Assembly: GCA_020444165.1 (NCBI GenBank)
Contig: JAHLLK010000133.1
Span: 1-8,062, forward strand
Direction of reading: 5' to 3'
DNA from: Deltaproteobacteria bacterium
GTDB lineage: Bacteria; Desulfobacterota; Desulfarculia; Desulfarculales; Desulfarculaceae
Length of the DNA: 8,062 nt
The notes beneath the pieces are model-generated. The model was not told where the DNA came from, made no database searches, and worked only from the letters and a program-made list of their open reading frames with translations. Below are positions 1-5,498 of the stretch, piece after piece. Within the stretch, counting starts at the first letter, position 1. Every line of letters begins with the position of its first letter. A program made the position numbers and the translations under genes.

Positions 1-299
1 TCGTGAAAGGCGTCAACCTTATGAAACCTCTCGTTGCACCATGCGGATAGGCTCACAACGTCGTTGGCCCCTCGGCGAACAGCTTGATCTGCGCTGTAAA
101 CGTATGTAGCAATTTCGAGCAGGTCCTGGAAGACCTCCGGGACGTTCTTGAACATCTTTCTATGGATATCTTCTATTCGAAGGGTAATTTTATCTGGCCC
201 GTCGTTGCCCCAAAGGCGTAACCGGATATCTCTGTTTGGGTTTTCGTCAATTCCATCCGTCAGGGCATTTCCGCAGATGATGTAGCGTCTATTTTGCAC
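1..299 (-). CDS. QueC-like protein, N-terminal part (runs off window)
   Basis: Partial gene: 99 codons read inward from GTG at 299-297, with no stop before the window edge. The start overlaps the end of the upstream gene by 11 bases, and a GGAG lies about ten bases ahead of it, so translational coupling is likely. The visible protein begins QNRRYIICGNAL, continues with an IRLRLWG stretch, then a helix reading LLEIATYVYSADQAVRRGAND. That last segment resembles the pre-catalytic part of QueC-like (7-cyano-7-deazaguanine synthase-like) proteins of the QatC type found in anti-phage clusters. The PP-loop ATP-pyrophosphatase motif that would prove this lies beyond the edge. The family call rests on recalled sequence patterns plus the neighbour and is moderate. 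Housekeeping queuosine synthesis is less likely, because no queD/queE/queF neighbour is visible and the start is not that of classical QueC. Confidence 0.5.
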   Translation of the reverse strand, partial: MQNRRYIICGNALTDGIDENPNRDIRLRLWGNDGPDKITLRIEDIHRKMFKNVPEVFQDLLEIATYVYSADQAVRRGANDVVSLSAWCNERFHKVDAFH

Positions 300-1026
300 C
301 GTCCTGCGCTCCAGCTTTCAATTCATCCTTCATTTTCTTCAGAGCATAGGAGGCGAAGCCGTTTGATGATTTCCTGGAAATATCCCCGCCTTCTTCATAT
401 CTGTGCTTGGAAAACCAGTCGGAGGAAAACTGCTTAACAATCAGGGACGCCTCTTTGCAATGCGTCGCCAGGGCATTTTCGAATTGGTTCATTTCATTCA
501 TGGTGGCAAAGCGTTGGCCTTCACCCAAATGAGTCGCCAGCGTTTTTGACAAGAAGTAGTTCATGCTTTCGTTGGTCAGCTTGGCGAAAAACGTCCGCGA
601 CAGGTCTCCGAACTCCTGCTTTTTCCAGAGCGCCGCCAATGCGGCCCGGACATCATCTGGCTGAGGAGCGAAAAGAGATGGCAGCTTGGGTGACAAGTGC
701 TCCACCAAAGCTCCAACCAGTGCTCGCTGAGACATTTCACCCAAGTCCGAACGGCCACCGGTCTCATCCAGCCTTCGGTCCAAAGCTTCTGAGACGGTGG
801 CGGCAAGATCAGGGAGAGAAGTGTCTTGTTGTAGGTTGACCCCGAGAGACTGCAGGTGCTCGTTGAAGTTATCTTTCTTGGCAGCAATAGCGAACTGTAC
901 CATCAGCCAAATCGCTTCGGTGAAACCCTCATCATTGAAAACGTATGAAAATGCCTTTTCGGCCGCCTTGATGTTGGCAACTGCAATTTGTGACACGTCG
1001 GCACCGGCCGTGATTAGGCCGACCAC
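289..1026 (-). CDS. QatB-like hypothetical protein, 5' end probably frameshifted
   Basis: 245 residues from GTG at 1026, soluble, with no signal peptide or membrane segment. It is helix-rich. The recognisable part is the C-terminal half: SDLGEMSQRALVGAL, then FFAKLTNESMNYFLSKTLATHLGEGQRF, HCKEASLIVKQFSSDWFSKHRYEEGGDIS and a final ALKKMKDEL helix. I associate this pattern with proteins encoded beside QueC-like defence genes (QatB type); their biochemical role is not established. The downstream QueC-like gene overlaps its stop, which supports one operon. The GTG start has no clear ribosome-binding site. A better start is ATG at 1076, with AGGA eight bases upstream. It reads MGHVRIGTLPG and would join this frame as AWKEVVGLI if one base were missing near 1042-1047. 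The intact gene would then be 289-1076. The missing base may be a real mutation or an assembly error. Confidence 0.6.
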   Translation of the reverse strand: MVGLITAGADVSQIAVANIKAAEKAFSYVFNDEGFTEAIWLMVQFAIAAKKDNFNEHLQSLGVNLQQDTSLPDLAATVSEALDRRLDETGGRSDLGEMSQRALVGALVEHLSPKLPSLFAPQPDDVRAALAALWKKQEFGDLSRTFFAKLTNESMNYFLSKTLATHLGEGQRFATMNEMNQFENALATHCKEASLIVKQFSSDWFSKHRYEEGGDISRKSSNGFASYALKKMKDELKAGAQDGAK

Positions 1027-1083
1027 TTCTTTCCACGCCCTCGACCTGGCAGTGTGCCGATTCTGACGTGCCCCATATCGTAT

Positions 1084-1101
1084 ATCCTCGCTTACGAGGA
1101 T
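1084..1101 (-). promoter_or_regulatory. Hairpin covering a stop codon and the next gene's ribosome-binding site
   Basis: Perfect 7-bp stem (ATCCTCG / CGAGGAT) with a four-base loop TAAG. The loop holds the TAA stop of the 71-residue ORF. The 3' arm holds AGGA, eight bases before the ATG at 1076. A ribosome finishing the upstream ORF would melt the stem and expose the site, which is the layout expected for translational coupling. The structure is directly visible; the regulatory role is inferred. Confidence 0.4.
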
Positions 1102-1307
1102 CGGTCTTGGGGTCTGTCGTCCGTGGAAACAAAAAGGCTCGCCATCGCCTCGTATTCGAAGCCGCCCGGTAAGCCTTTTTGCGGGAGAGTTATCCCTTTT
1201 GCAGCAAAGTACGCAGAATATGGCGCAAGGAAGTTGACAAGGAAATTGGGGCGAACAGCCTTCAGGTCATCAACATGCGAAAATCGCTTGAAGTTGAACA
1301 TCGCCAT
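1092..1307 (-). CDS. Short hypothetical protein, possibly a truncated N-terminal fragment
   Basis: 71 residues from ATG at 1307, or ATG at 1301 two codons later. A G-rich tract with GGAAG lies just upstream and could act as ribosome-binding site. The visible text (MFNFKRFSHVDDLKAVRPNF, then LAPYSAYFAAKGITLP and GGFEYEAMASLFVSTDD) has the composition of a real soluble protein. It resembles, from memory, the start of a longer uncharacterised family in which the TDD stretch leads into a further conserved region. Here the reading frame ends after QDRSS. It stops 15 bases before the ATG at 1076 of the next gene, so it is the first visible gene of the QueC-like block. Either it is a natural small protein or the 3' part was lost by deletion. 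I do not know its function. Confidence 0.4.
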   Translation of the reverse strand: MAMFNFKRFSHVDDLKAVRPNFLVNFLAPYSAYFAAKGITLPQKGLPGGFEYEAMASLFVSTDDRPQDRSS

Positions 1308-1417
1308 CGATCTTCCCCCCAGGTCTGATCTCGATGTAGCCGAGCGATATTACTGATGATTAACGACTGGTTTTGCCTCGAGAACATAAATATACCACTC
1401 ATCAGTTTTTCAATACA

Positions 1418-1468
1418 CCCAAACAGACCATGAATACAAGGCTATTTGGATTGTATTCTGGTTTTGGG
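1418..1468. repeat. Imperfect 51-base inverted repeat between recombination cassette and QueC-like block
   Basis: The arms pair as CCCAAA/TTTGGG at the outside, ACCA/TGGT next, and GAATACAA/TTGTATTC inside, with a three-base and a one-base bulge on one side and an 11-base loop. It starts six bases past the end of the HTH gene on that gene's downstream side, in an AT-rich gap (1308-1473) with no other clear content. No U-run follows on the minus strand, so a standard intrinsic terminator is not well supported. A recombinase crossover site or other protein-binding site is the alternative. Confidence 0.4.
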
Positions 1469-1473
1469 TTGTT

Positions 1474-1884
1474 TCAACGCGCCGCATCACGGATCGCCGC
1501 CCACATCTTCCTCTGCCGGGGCCACAGAGCCACCGCCGCGATGGGCCGCAAGTCTCTCTCCTTGACCCTATCAGCGCCAGCAACCGTGGGCGGCAAAAAG
1601 AGTATCGCCTCCTGAATATCAGGAGCCAGAAGGGTGAGGTCCATGATCTGGGTGATCCGGGCGCGGGTCACGTATCCGAGTCGGGCCAGGTCCGCGAAAT
1701 CCCGCGCCTCGCCCCGGTCGATCATGTCCTGGAAGCGCATGGCCAGGGCCAGCAGCCTGGAGACCCGTGGAACCCGCCCCGGTGGGGTTTGTTGATCCTG
1801 CTGTTGGCCCGCTCCCTGGCGCGAGCCGCGCGTAGCCCGCCTGGGGGCCAGCGTGAAGCGCACCTCAAGTTTCGATTCATTCAT
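1474..1884 (-). CDS. HTH DNA-binding protein of the serine recombinase cassette
   Basis: 136 residues from ATG at 1884, preceded by GAGGAGG at about ten bases. It starts 22 bases after the recombinase gene ends, so it is the last gene of that operon. The N-terminal 35 residues are basic and Gln/Pro-rich. The core runs VPRVSRLLALAMRFQDMID, then FADLARLGYVTRARITQIMDLTLLAPDIQEAILFLPP. This is a helix-turn-helix with VTRARITQIM as the likely recognition helix, followed by the LAPDIQ..ILFLPP segment. Proteins of this shape commonly accompany large serine recombinases in bacterial mobile elements; I infer a role in regulating the cassette or assisting recombination. The C-terminus (ERDLRPIAAVALWPRQRKMW) is also typical. 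It appears intact. Confidence 0.65.
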   Translation of the reverse strand: MNESKLEVRFTLAPRRATRGSRQGAGQQQDQQTPPGRVPRVSRLLALAMRFQDMIDRGEARDFADLARLGYVTRARITQIMDLTLLAPDIQEAILFLPPTVAGADRVKERDLRPIAAVALWPRQRKMWAAIRDAAR

Positions 1885-1906
1885 TCGAGATTGTCCTCCT
1901 CTTCGT

Positions 1907-3496
1907 TCAGGCGGCCGTTCTCTGGCACAGTTGCTTGAGACCCTCGCTCCTGAAGGTCACCGTCACCGACTGATTCCGGCAGTCGAACCCCACTCGTTCG
2001 ACGAGAATATGGATGATCTTCGCCTGCTCCTTGGACGACAGCGAGTTCCACACCTCGTCAAAGTCCGCCAATGCCTGCGTCAGGTCGTTCTCTTTGACGG
2101 TCGTCTTGCCCAGCACCATGATCTCCTCTTGGATGGCCATCATGCGCTGCTCGGTGGTCCGAATCCGCTCCTGCAAGTCCGCCAGGCGGTCGGTCGCAAT
2201 TTCGGAGGCCCCGGCCGCTAGAGCACCGCCCAGGAGTTTTCGGACCTGGGCATGAAGCCGCTTAAGTTCCCGCTCCGCTGCTTTCCGCTCCATCTCCAAC
2301 TCATGCAGGCGGGCTTCGGCTTGTTCCGTGGCCTTGGTGAGGGTGGTCGACAGGACCGCCGGGTTGGTGCCCAACCCCTTGATGTGCTGCACAACCGCGC
2401 TCTCAATGTCGTAAGCATTGACGGATTTCGTGGGGCATTTCGCCCACCCTCGCTGCTGGGCTGTCTGGCAGACGTAATATCGGTAACTCTTGCCGTTCAT
2501 TTTATTTGCGCAGGAGTGCGTCATCCCTGTGCCGCAGGGCGTGCAGAAGATCAGCCCCTTGAGCAGCGCGCCGTACTTGTTGCGGACGAGGGTGCCGCCG
2601 CCCAGGCGGTTGCGCCGCAGAATTACCTGGACCTTCTTCCAGGTCTCCAGGTCCACGATGGCTTCGTGCTCGCCTTCGTAGGTGGTCCCCTGGAACACCA
2701 CCTTGCCCGTGTAGATGGGATTGGTCAGCAGTCGGAAGAGCGTGCTCTTGTTGAACGGCTTCCCGCCGCGCTCCTTGCCCTTGCGGGTCACCCAGCGCTT
2801 GTTGTTCCAACCTCGGCGCTCAAGCTCCTGCGCCGAGGGGAGAAGCGACTCCAGTTCAAGGTAGAGCTGGAAGATCGCCCTGACTCGTGCGGCTTCGTGC
2901 TCGTTGACCTCCAGCCGGCCGCCGCCCTCGGCCACGTCGTAGCCCAGGACAGGCATGCCGCCGACCCATTTGCCCTTTCTGCGCGCGGCCCACATCTTGT
3001 CCTTGGTCCGTTCGGCGATGATTTCGAGTTCGAACTGGGCGAAGGAGAGCAGGATGTTCAGGGTCAGTCGGCCCATGGAGTGGGTGGTGTTGAACTGCTG
3101 GGTGACCGAGACGAAACTCACGCCGTGGCGATCGAAGATCTCCATGAGGCGCGAGAAGTCGAGCAGGGAGCGGCTGAGGCGGTCCACTTTGTAGACCACG
3201 ACGCAATCGATGCCGCCGGCCTCGATGTCCGCCATGAGGCGCTTGAGCGCGGGGCGCTCCAGGTTGCCGCCGGAGAAGCCGCCGTCATCGTATCGATCCG
3301 GCAGGCATGTCCAGCCCTCGTGGCGATGACTCGCAATATAGGCCTCGGCCGACTCCCGCTGGGCGTCCAGGGTGTTGAACTCCTGCTCCAATCCCTCGTC
3401 GGTGGACTTGCGGGTATAAATGGCGCAGCGGATGGGAGTCTGGAGTCGGGAGTCCGGAGTCTGTAGAAAAGCGGATTGTGAGTTGGACGTCTTCAT
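1907..3496 (-). CDS. Large serine recombinase (site-specific integrase)
   Basis: 529 residues from ATG at 3496, chosen over an in-frame start 29 codons upstream because GGAGA lies about ten bases ahead and the longer N-terminus has no homologous look. Catalyses DNA strand exchange through a serine-DNA link. The resolvase domain spans about residues 23-165: YTRKS with nucleophile Ser31, [15 protein letters not shown] at 71-85, DRLSRS at 105-110. The recombinase domain covers about 185-300. A zinc ribbon has Cys318, Cys321, Cys343 and Cys354. A coiled coil fills about 385-460. Length and order match large serine recombinases and no catalytic residue seems lost. The first 22 residues ([22 protein letters not shown]) are odd: they are encoded by the heptamer repeats and edge of the inserted four-helix-bundle unit. 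The gene is followed at 22 bases by the HTH gene. Confidence 0.92.
   Translation of the reverse strand: MKTSNSQSAFLQTPDSRLQTPIRCAIYTRKSTDEGLEQEFNTLDAQRESAEAYIASHRHEGWTCLPDRYDDGGFSGGNLERPALKRLMADIEAGGIDCVVVYKVDRLSRSLLDFSRLMEIFDRHGVSFVSVTQQFNTTHSMGRLTLNILLSFAQFELEIIAERTKDKMWAARRKGKWVGGMPVLGYDVAEGGGRLEVNEHEAARVRAIFQLYLELESLLPSAQELERRGWNNKRWVTRKGKERGGKPFNKSTLFRLLTNPIYTGKVVFQGTTYEGEHEAIVDLETWKKVQVILRRNRLGGGTLVRNKYGALLKGLIFCTPCGTGMTHSCANKMNGKSYRYYVCQTAQQRGWAKCPTKSVNAYDIESAVVQHIKGLGTNPAVLSTTLTKATEQAEARLHELEMERKAAERELKRLHAQVRKLLGGALAAGASEIATDRLADLQERIRTTEQRMMAIQEEIMVLGKTTVKENDLTQALADFDEVWNSLSSKEQAKIIHILVERVGFDCRNQSVTVTFRSEGLKQLCQRTAA
3437..3464. repeat. Left arm: four tandem heptamers flanking the four-helix-bundle gene
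   Basis: 28 bases built of AGTCTGG, AGTCGGG, AGTCCGG and AGTCTGT. It lies inside the 5' coding part of the recombinase, where it encodes the TPDSRLQTP stretch. Read on the other strand the unit is CCNGACT, the same unit as in the right arm, so the two arms are inverted relative to each other. The pairing is strongest between the outermost units (AGTCTGG at 3437-3443 with CCAGACT at 3899-3905). Confidence 0.75.
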
Positions 3497-3510
3497 GCAA
3501 TGATGTCTCC

Positions 3511-3864
3511 ATGCGTGATCATCGAAAGCTGCGGGCGTTCGAGCTTGCTGATGGCTTGGCGTTGGAAGTATATCGACAAACAAAGCATTTCCCGCAGGAA
3601 GAACTTTTTGGCCTCACATCTCAAATGAGGCGTGCGGCAGTCTCCGTGGCTTCCAATATTGTCGAGGGGTGCGCCCGAAACTCCGAGGCCGATTTTTTGC
3701 GTTTTCTCGATATGGCTTACGGCTCGATTCGTGAGTTGGAATATCAAGTTTCCCTCGCTGCTCGTCTTGGTTATTTCCAGCGATCGGCGGTTGAAGCCCT
3801 AATCGCTTCAGTTGAAGAAACCGGCCGCGTTCTCTATGGTCTGATCCGTTCATTTCGTTCCTGA
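3511..3864 (+). CDS. Four-helix-bundle protein of the S23 / 23S rRNA intervening-sequence family
   Basis: 117 residues from ATG at 3511; a GTG 11 codons upstream is possible but would add an unrelated leader ([10 protein letters not shown]). Family signature is clear: [50 protein letters not shown], then [20 protein letters not shown], and a last helix at about 90-113. Family members are small, probably oligomeric helical proteins encoded inside intervening sequences of 23S rRNA in some bacteria and also as free-standing genes; related proteins include the Avd accessory protein of diversity-generating retroelements. No rRNA sequence or reverse transcriptase is present here. It lies antisense to the surrounding operon: its start is 14 bases from the divergent recombinase start, its end overlaps the DUF2924 end by 15 bases, and inverted heptamer arms flank it. 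Codon use is less GC-biased than its neighbours. No good Shine-Dalgarno precedes the ATG. Confidence 0.85.
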   Translation: MRDHRKLRAFELADGLALEVYRQTKHFPQEELFGLTSQMRRAAVSVASNIVEGCARNSEADFLRFLDMAYGSIRELEYQVSLAARLGYFQRSAVEALIASVEETGRVLYGLIRSFRS

Positions 3865-4392
3865 CCTCTTTTTTCCTCCAGACTCCTCCCTCCGGACTCC
3901 AGACTTCCCCAGACCGAAGAAAACGAAGCCGTTCCATTTGCCGCCGGTCACCTCGCGGGCAATGGCCGTGAGCGACTTGTGCCGGCGATCCTCGAACTCG
4001 AAATCCTCGTCCAGCACCCTGACCACGATGTCGCGCCCCTTGTATTCCCGGTGAAGGAGCACGCCGGGGAGGGGCACTCTGGGATCATGGGCTGAGGACA
4101 AGCGGCTTTTGACCGATCGCGCCCGGGCCTCGGCCGAGCCGGGCTTCACCGGATCACGCGGGGAGCGCATTCTGAGGTCGGCGTCCCGGGCCAGCTCCTT
4201 GGCCCGCTTGCGAGCCCGTTCCGACAGGTCCCCCTCGGCCAGAGCCTGAATGCGCCAGGCGATGCGCTTTTTCAGGAAGGTCTTGTTGTTGGAGCGAGTC
4301 TCCTCGCCGAAAACATCGAGGTACCTCTCCTTCAGCTCGCCCACGGTCATTCGCTCGAGGCTTTGGACCTCCTTGTACGTCTCAGGGTTCAT
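3850..4392 (-). CDS. DUF2924 family protein
   Basis: 180 residues from ATG at 4392, with AAGGAG upstream. The family pattern is complete: [25 protein letters not shown] near the start, [30 protein letters not shown], then [62 protein letters not shown]2924 proteins are basic, of unknown biochemical function, and are commonly encoded immediately upstream of a large serine recombinase, which is the case here. A role in recombination or its control is inferred from context only. The start overlaps the stop of the upstream small ORF (ATGA), indicating coupled translation. The family normally ends soon after NGFVFFGL. The extra 19 residues ([19 protein letters not shown]) come from the inserted repeat arm and its edge. 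Confidence 0.82.
   Translation of the reverse strand: MNPETYKEVQSLERMTVGELKERYLDVFGEETRSNNKTFLKKRIAWRIQALAEGDLSERARKRAKELARDADLRMRSPRDPVKPGSAEARARSVKSRLSSAHDPRVPLPGVLLHREYKGRDIVVRVLDEDFEFEDRRHKSLTAIAREVTGGKWNGFVFFGLGKSGVRREESGGKKRSGTK
3878..3905. repeat. Right arm: four tandem heptamers flanking the four-helix-bundle gene
   Basis: 28 bases built of CCAGACT, CCTCCCT (degenerate), CCGGACT and CCAGACT, with a further partial unit CCAGACC at 3909-3915. Same length and unit number as the left arm and inverted relative to it; CTCCGGACTCC at 3890-3900 is the exact reverse complement of 3449-3459. It lies in the 3' coding end of the DUF2924 gene and encodes the [11 protein letters not shown] stretch of its tail. 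Confidence 0.75.
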
Positions 4393-4631
4393 GCATCTTC
4401 TCCTTGCTTGGATTCTCCTGCGGCGGAGTGAGGTGCGTGCCTCTGTCCGCCAAGAGCATGAACGCTCTGTTCCGGCTGTATAGCAAGTCCATCTGCGGAA
4501 GATTCATCATTTGTTTTAATGAGTTGAGAAGCTTCTTCACGCAGGAGGCGTTGATAGCCCCTGGCAAGCAACGTCGCGATCTCTGAAACGGCTTCCTTGG
4601 GGGGAGGGGTACGGGTGGTTGCGTCCGGCAT
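4389..4631 (-). CDS. Small conserved-type ORF leading the recombination cassette
   Basis: 80 residues from ATG at 4631, with AAGGAG six bases ahead. The frame stays open further upstream, but the extension is low-complexity and lacks a better start, so the short form is preferred. It has one clear helical segment (PPKEAVSEIATLLARGYQRLLREEASQ) and a Ser/His/Gly-rich tail containing PEQSVHALGGQ. Small ORFs with an N-terminal helix and an SVH-containing tail often head DUF2924/serine-recombinase cassettes; the resemblance is from memory. The stop overlaps the DUF2924 start as ATGA, which is the best evidence that it is translated. Function unknown. Confidence 0.6.
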   Translation of the reverse strand: MPDATTRTPPPKEAVSEIATLLARGYQRLLREEASQLIKTNDESSADGLAIQPEQSVHALGGQRHAPHSAAGESKQGEDA

Positions 4632-5044
4632 CTGGTTCTCCTTGGCCTGCGGCGGGGGGATAGTGGATGCCGATCGAGTGCGCGAACGGCCCTGGGGCGC
4701 GTCGGGATCGCTGATCACCCTGGAGCAGGGCGATACGGACGACATCCACAACGTGCTCCGGCTTCCGGCCGCTGGCGCTGTCTGATGGTTGCGACCGGAG
4801 TGTTGCCGGCCTTCACCCCATACATACCGGCTGGGCGTGAAAAACGTCGGCTTGGGTGTCAATGGCGGCGAGGTTGTTAAACAACTCGCCGGGCTAAACG
4901 GAGAATTTGAGAATCAGGGCGGAGAAAGCGGGGATTTCAGAATAGATCATTGAAGGTTGCGCTTGCATCTCGGGCGCATCGGCTTTGGATGGAGAATCCT
5001 GTTGAAGGAGAGGCGGCTGGCGCAACATGGCGGAGATGCTTGCA
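4632..5044. other. Gene-poor stretch between recombination cassette and tRNA terminator
   Basis: About 410 bases with no ORF that I can defend. Minus-strand frames show a protein-like fragment (FNNLAAIDTQADVFHAQPV, about 4825-4885) interrupted by stops, possibly a decayed gene. The cassette promoter should lie here on the minus strand. A TTGACA occurs at 4856-4861 on that strand, but no convincing -10 box follows at the right distance. The only clear structure is the palindrome at 4867-4890. Confidence 0.4.
4867..4890. promoter_or_regulatory. Palindrome, candidate operator
   Basis: GTTGTTAAACAAC at 4873-4885 is a perfect odd palindrome around one central A. It is extended by GGCGA/TCGCC arms with a single extra G on the left. 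It lies about 240 bases upstream of the first cassette gene. The symmetry suits a dimeric DNA-binding protein, for example the cassette's own HTH protein, but nothing here shows what binds. Confidence 0.3.
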
Positions 5045-5082
5045 GAAAAGACGAAAGCCCCGGGCAGTGCATGCCCAGGGCT
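5041..5082 (-). terminator. Intrinsic terminator of the tRNA-Asn gene
   Basis: On the minus strand an 11-bp stem (AGCCCTGGGCA with TGCCCGGGGCT, one U-G pair) closes a five-base loop. It is followed by a T-rich tail (TTCGTCTTTTC). It begins 42 bases after the encoded CCA of the tRNA, in the right orientation to end that transcript. Confidence 0.75.
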
Positions 5083-5124
5083 CTCCCTTAAAGAAGAACC
5101 GTCTCGAAGTACGGTTTTGTAATC

Positions 5125-5200
5125 TGGCTCCCCGGGCCGGATTCGAACCAGCGACAGGGTGGTTAACAGCCACCTGCTCTGCCAACTGAGCTACCGAGGA
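5125..5200 (-). tRNA. tRNA-Asn (anticodon GTT)
   Basis: 76 bases including an encoded CCA (5125-5127). The 5' strand TCCTCGG pairs with CCGGGGA in a 7-bp acceptor stem with one T-G pair, and the discriminator base is G. The D arm carries AGCTCAGTTGGCAGAGC. The anticodon stem GGTGG/CCACC holds the loop CTGTTAA, giving anticodon GTT for asparagine. The T arm is GCTGG-TTCGAAT-CCGGC. The cloverleaf is complete with no intron. Its 3' end points toward the recombinase-bearing island, and ordinary metabolic genes lie on its 5' side. Confidence 0.97.
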
Positions 5201-5213
5201 ACTTTGTGGCGAA

Positions 5214-5242
5214 TATGTACCACAGCCCCCCCAGAGCGTCAA
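5214..5242 (-). promoter_or_regulatory. Sigma-70-type promoter of tRNA-Asn
   Basis: Minus strand: -35 box TTGACG (5242-5237) and -10 box TACATA (5219-5214) separated by exactly 17 bases. Transcription would begin about 5207, a few bases before the mature 5' end at 5200. Good match and ideal placement. Confidence 0.75.
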
Positions 5243-5298
5243 CATCCCTTGTGCGGTGGTCTGGCGGTTGAAGAAATCCGACAAAAGCCATTTTTTTC

Positions 5299-5326
5299 TT
5301 GCCTGCCTGCGCCGCTTGGTTTAAAT
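5299..5326 (+). promoter_or_regulatory. Weak candidate promoter for the symporter gene
   Basis: TTGCCT at 5299-5304 and TTAAAT at 5321-5326 with a 16-base spacer, each imperfect. It would give a leader of roughly 165 bases that includes the strong hairpin at 5353-5386. It is the best candidate in the gap on this strand but not compelling. Confidence 0.25.
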
Positions 5327-5352
5327 ATCGTCCCGCAGGTTATGCACAGGCC

Positions 5353-5386
5353 AAGGGCCATCCCGATCTGCGTCGGGGTGGCCCTT
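5353..5386 (+). terminator. Strong 14-bp hairpin upstream of the symporter gene (terminator or attenuator)
   Basis: AAGGGCCATCCCGA pairs with TCGGGGTGGCCCTT over 14 bp with one T-G pair and a six-base loop. It is followed on the plus strand by only three T residues before CTGCG, so the U-tract is weak. It sits between two divergent units (tRNA on minus, symporter on plus), where no transcript is expected to end. It may be an attenuator in the symporter leader or a leftover terminator of a lost plus-strand gene. Confidence 0.4.
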
Positions 5387-5498
5387 TCTGCGTTCCGGGG
5401 CCGCCCGCGGCAAGCCTGGTCAAAAGCCCATATTGACCATGACTTTGGCAAGTTATCCCGGACGCAACGAGCCTCGCCCCTCTTTAAGGAGCCTGCAA

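Noticed and set aside
2252..3466. 404-codon open frame on the plus strand, opposite the recombinase
   Set aside because: It mirrors the recombinase codons and has no domain of its own; the recombinase on the minus strand has all catalytic motifs.
3497..3583. 29-residue N-terminal extension of the recombinase
   Set aside because: No ribosome-binding site supports it and it lies antisense to the four-helix-bundle coding region; ATG at 3496 has GGAGA upstream.
3437..3905. Heptamer repeats considered as a CRISPR array or a diversity-generating retroelement
   Set aside because: The units are 7 bases, contiguous and without spacers, and there is no reverse transcriptase or template/variable repeat pair; only the protein family is related to Avd.
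4632..4862. 77-residue N-terminal extension of the small cassette ORF, starting at a TTG
   Set aside because: It has no ribosome-binding site and an unconserved composition; the ATG at 4631 has AAGGAG at proper spacing.
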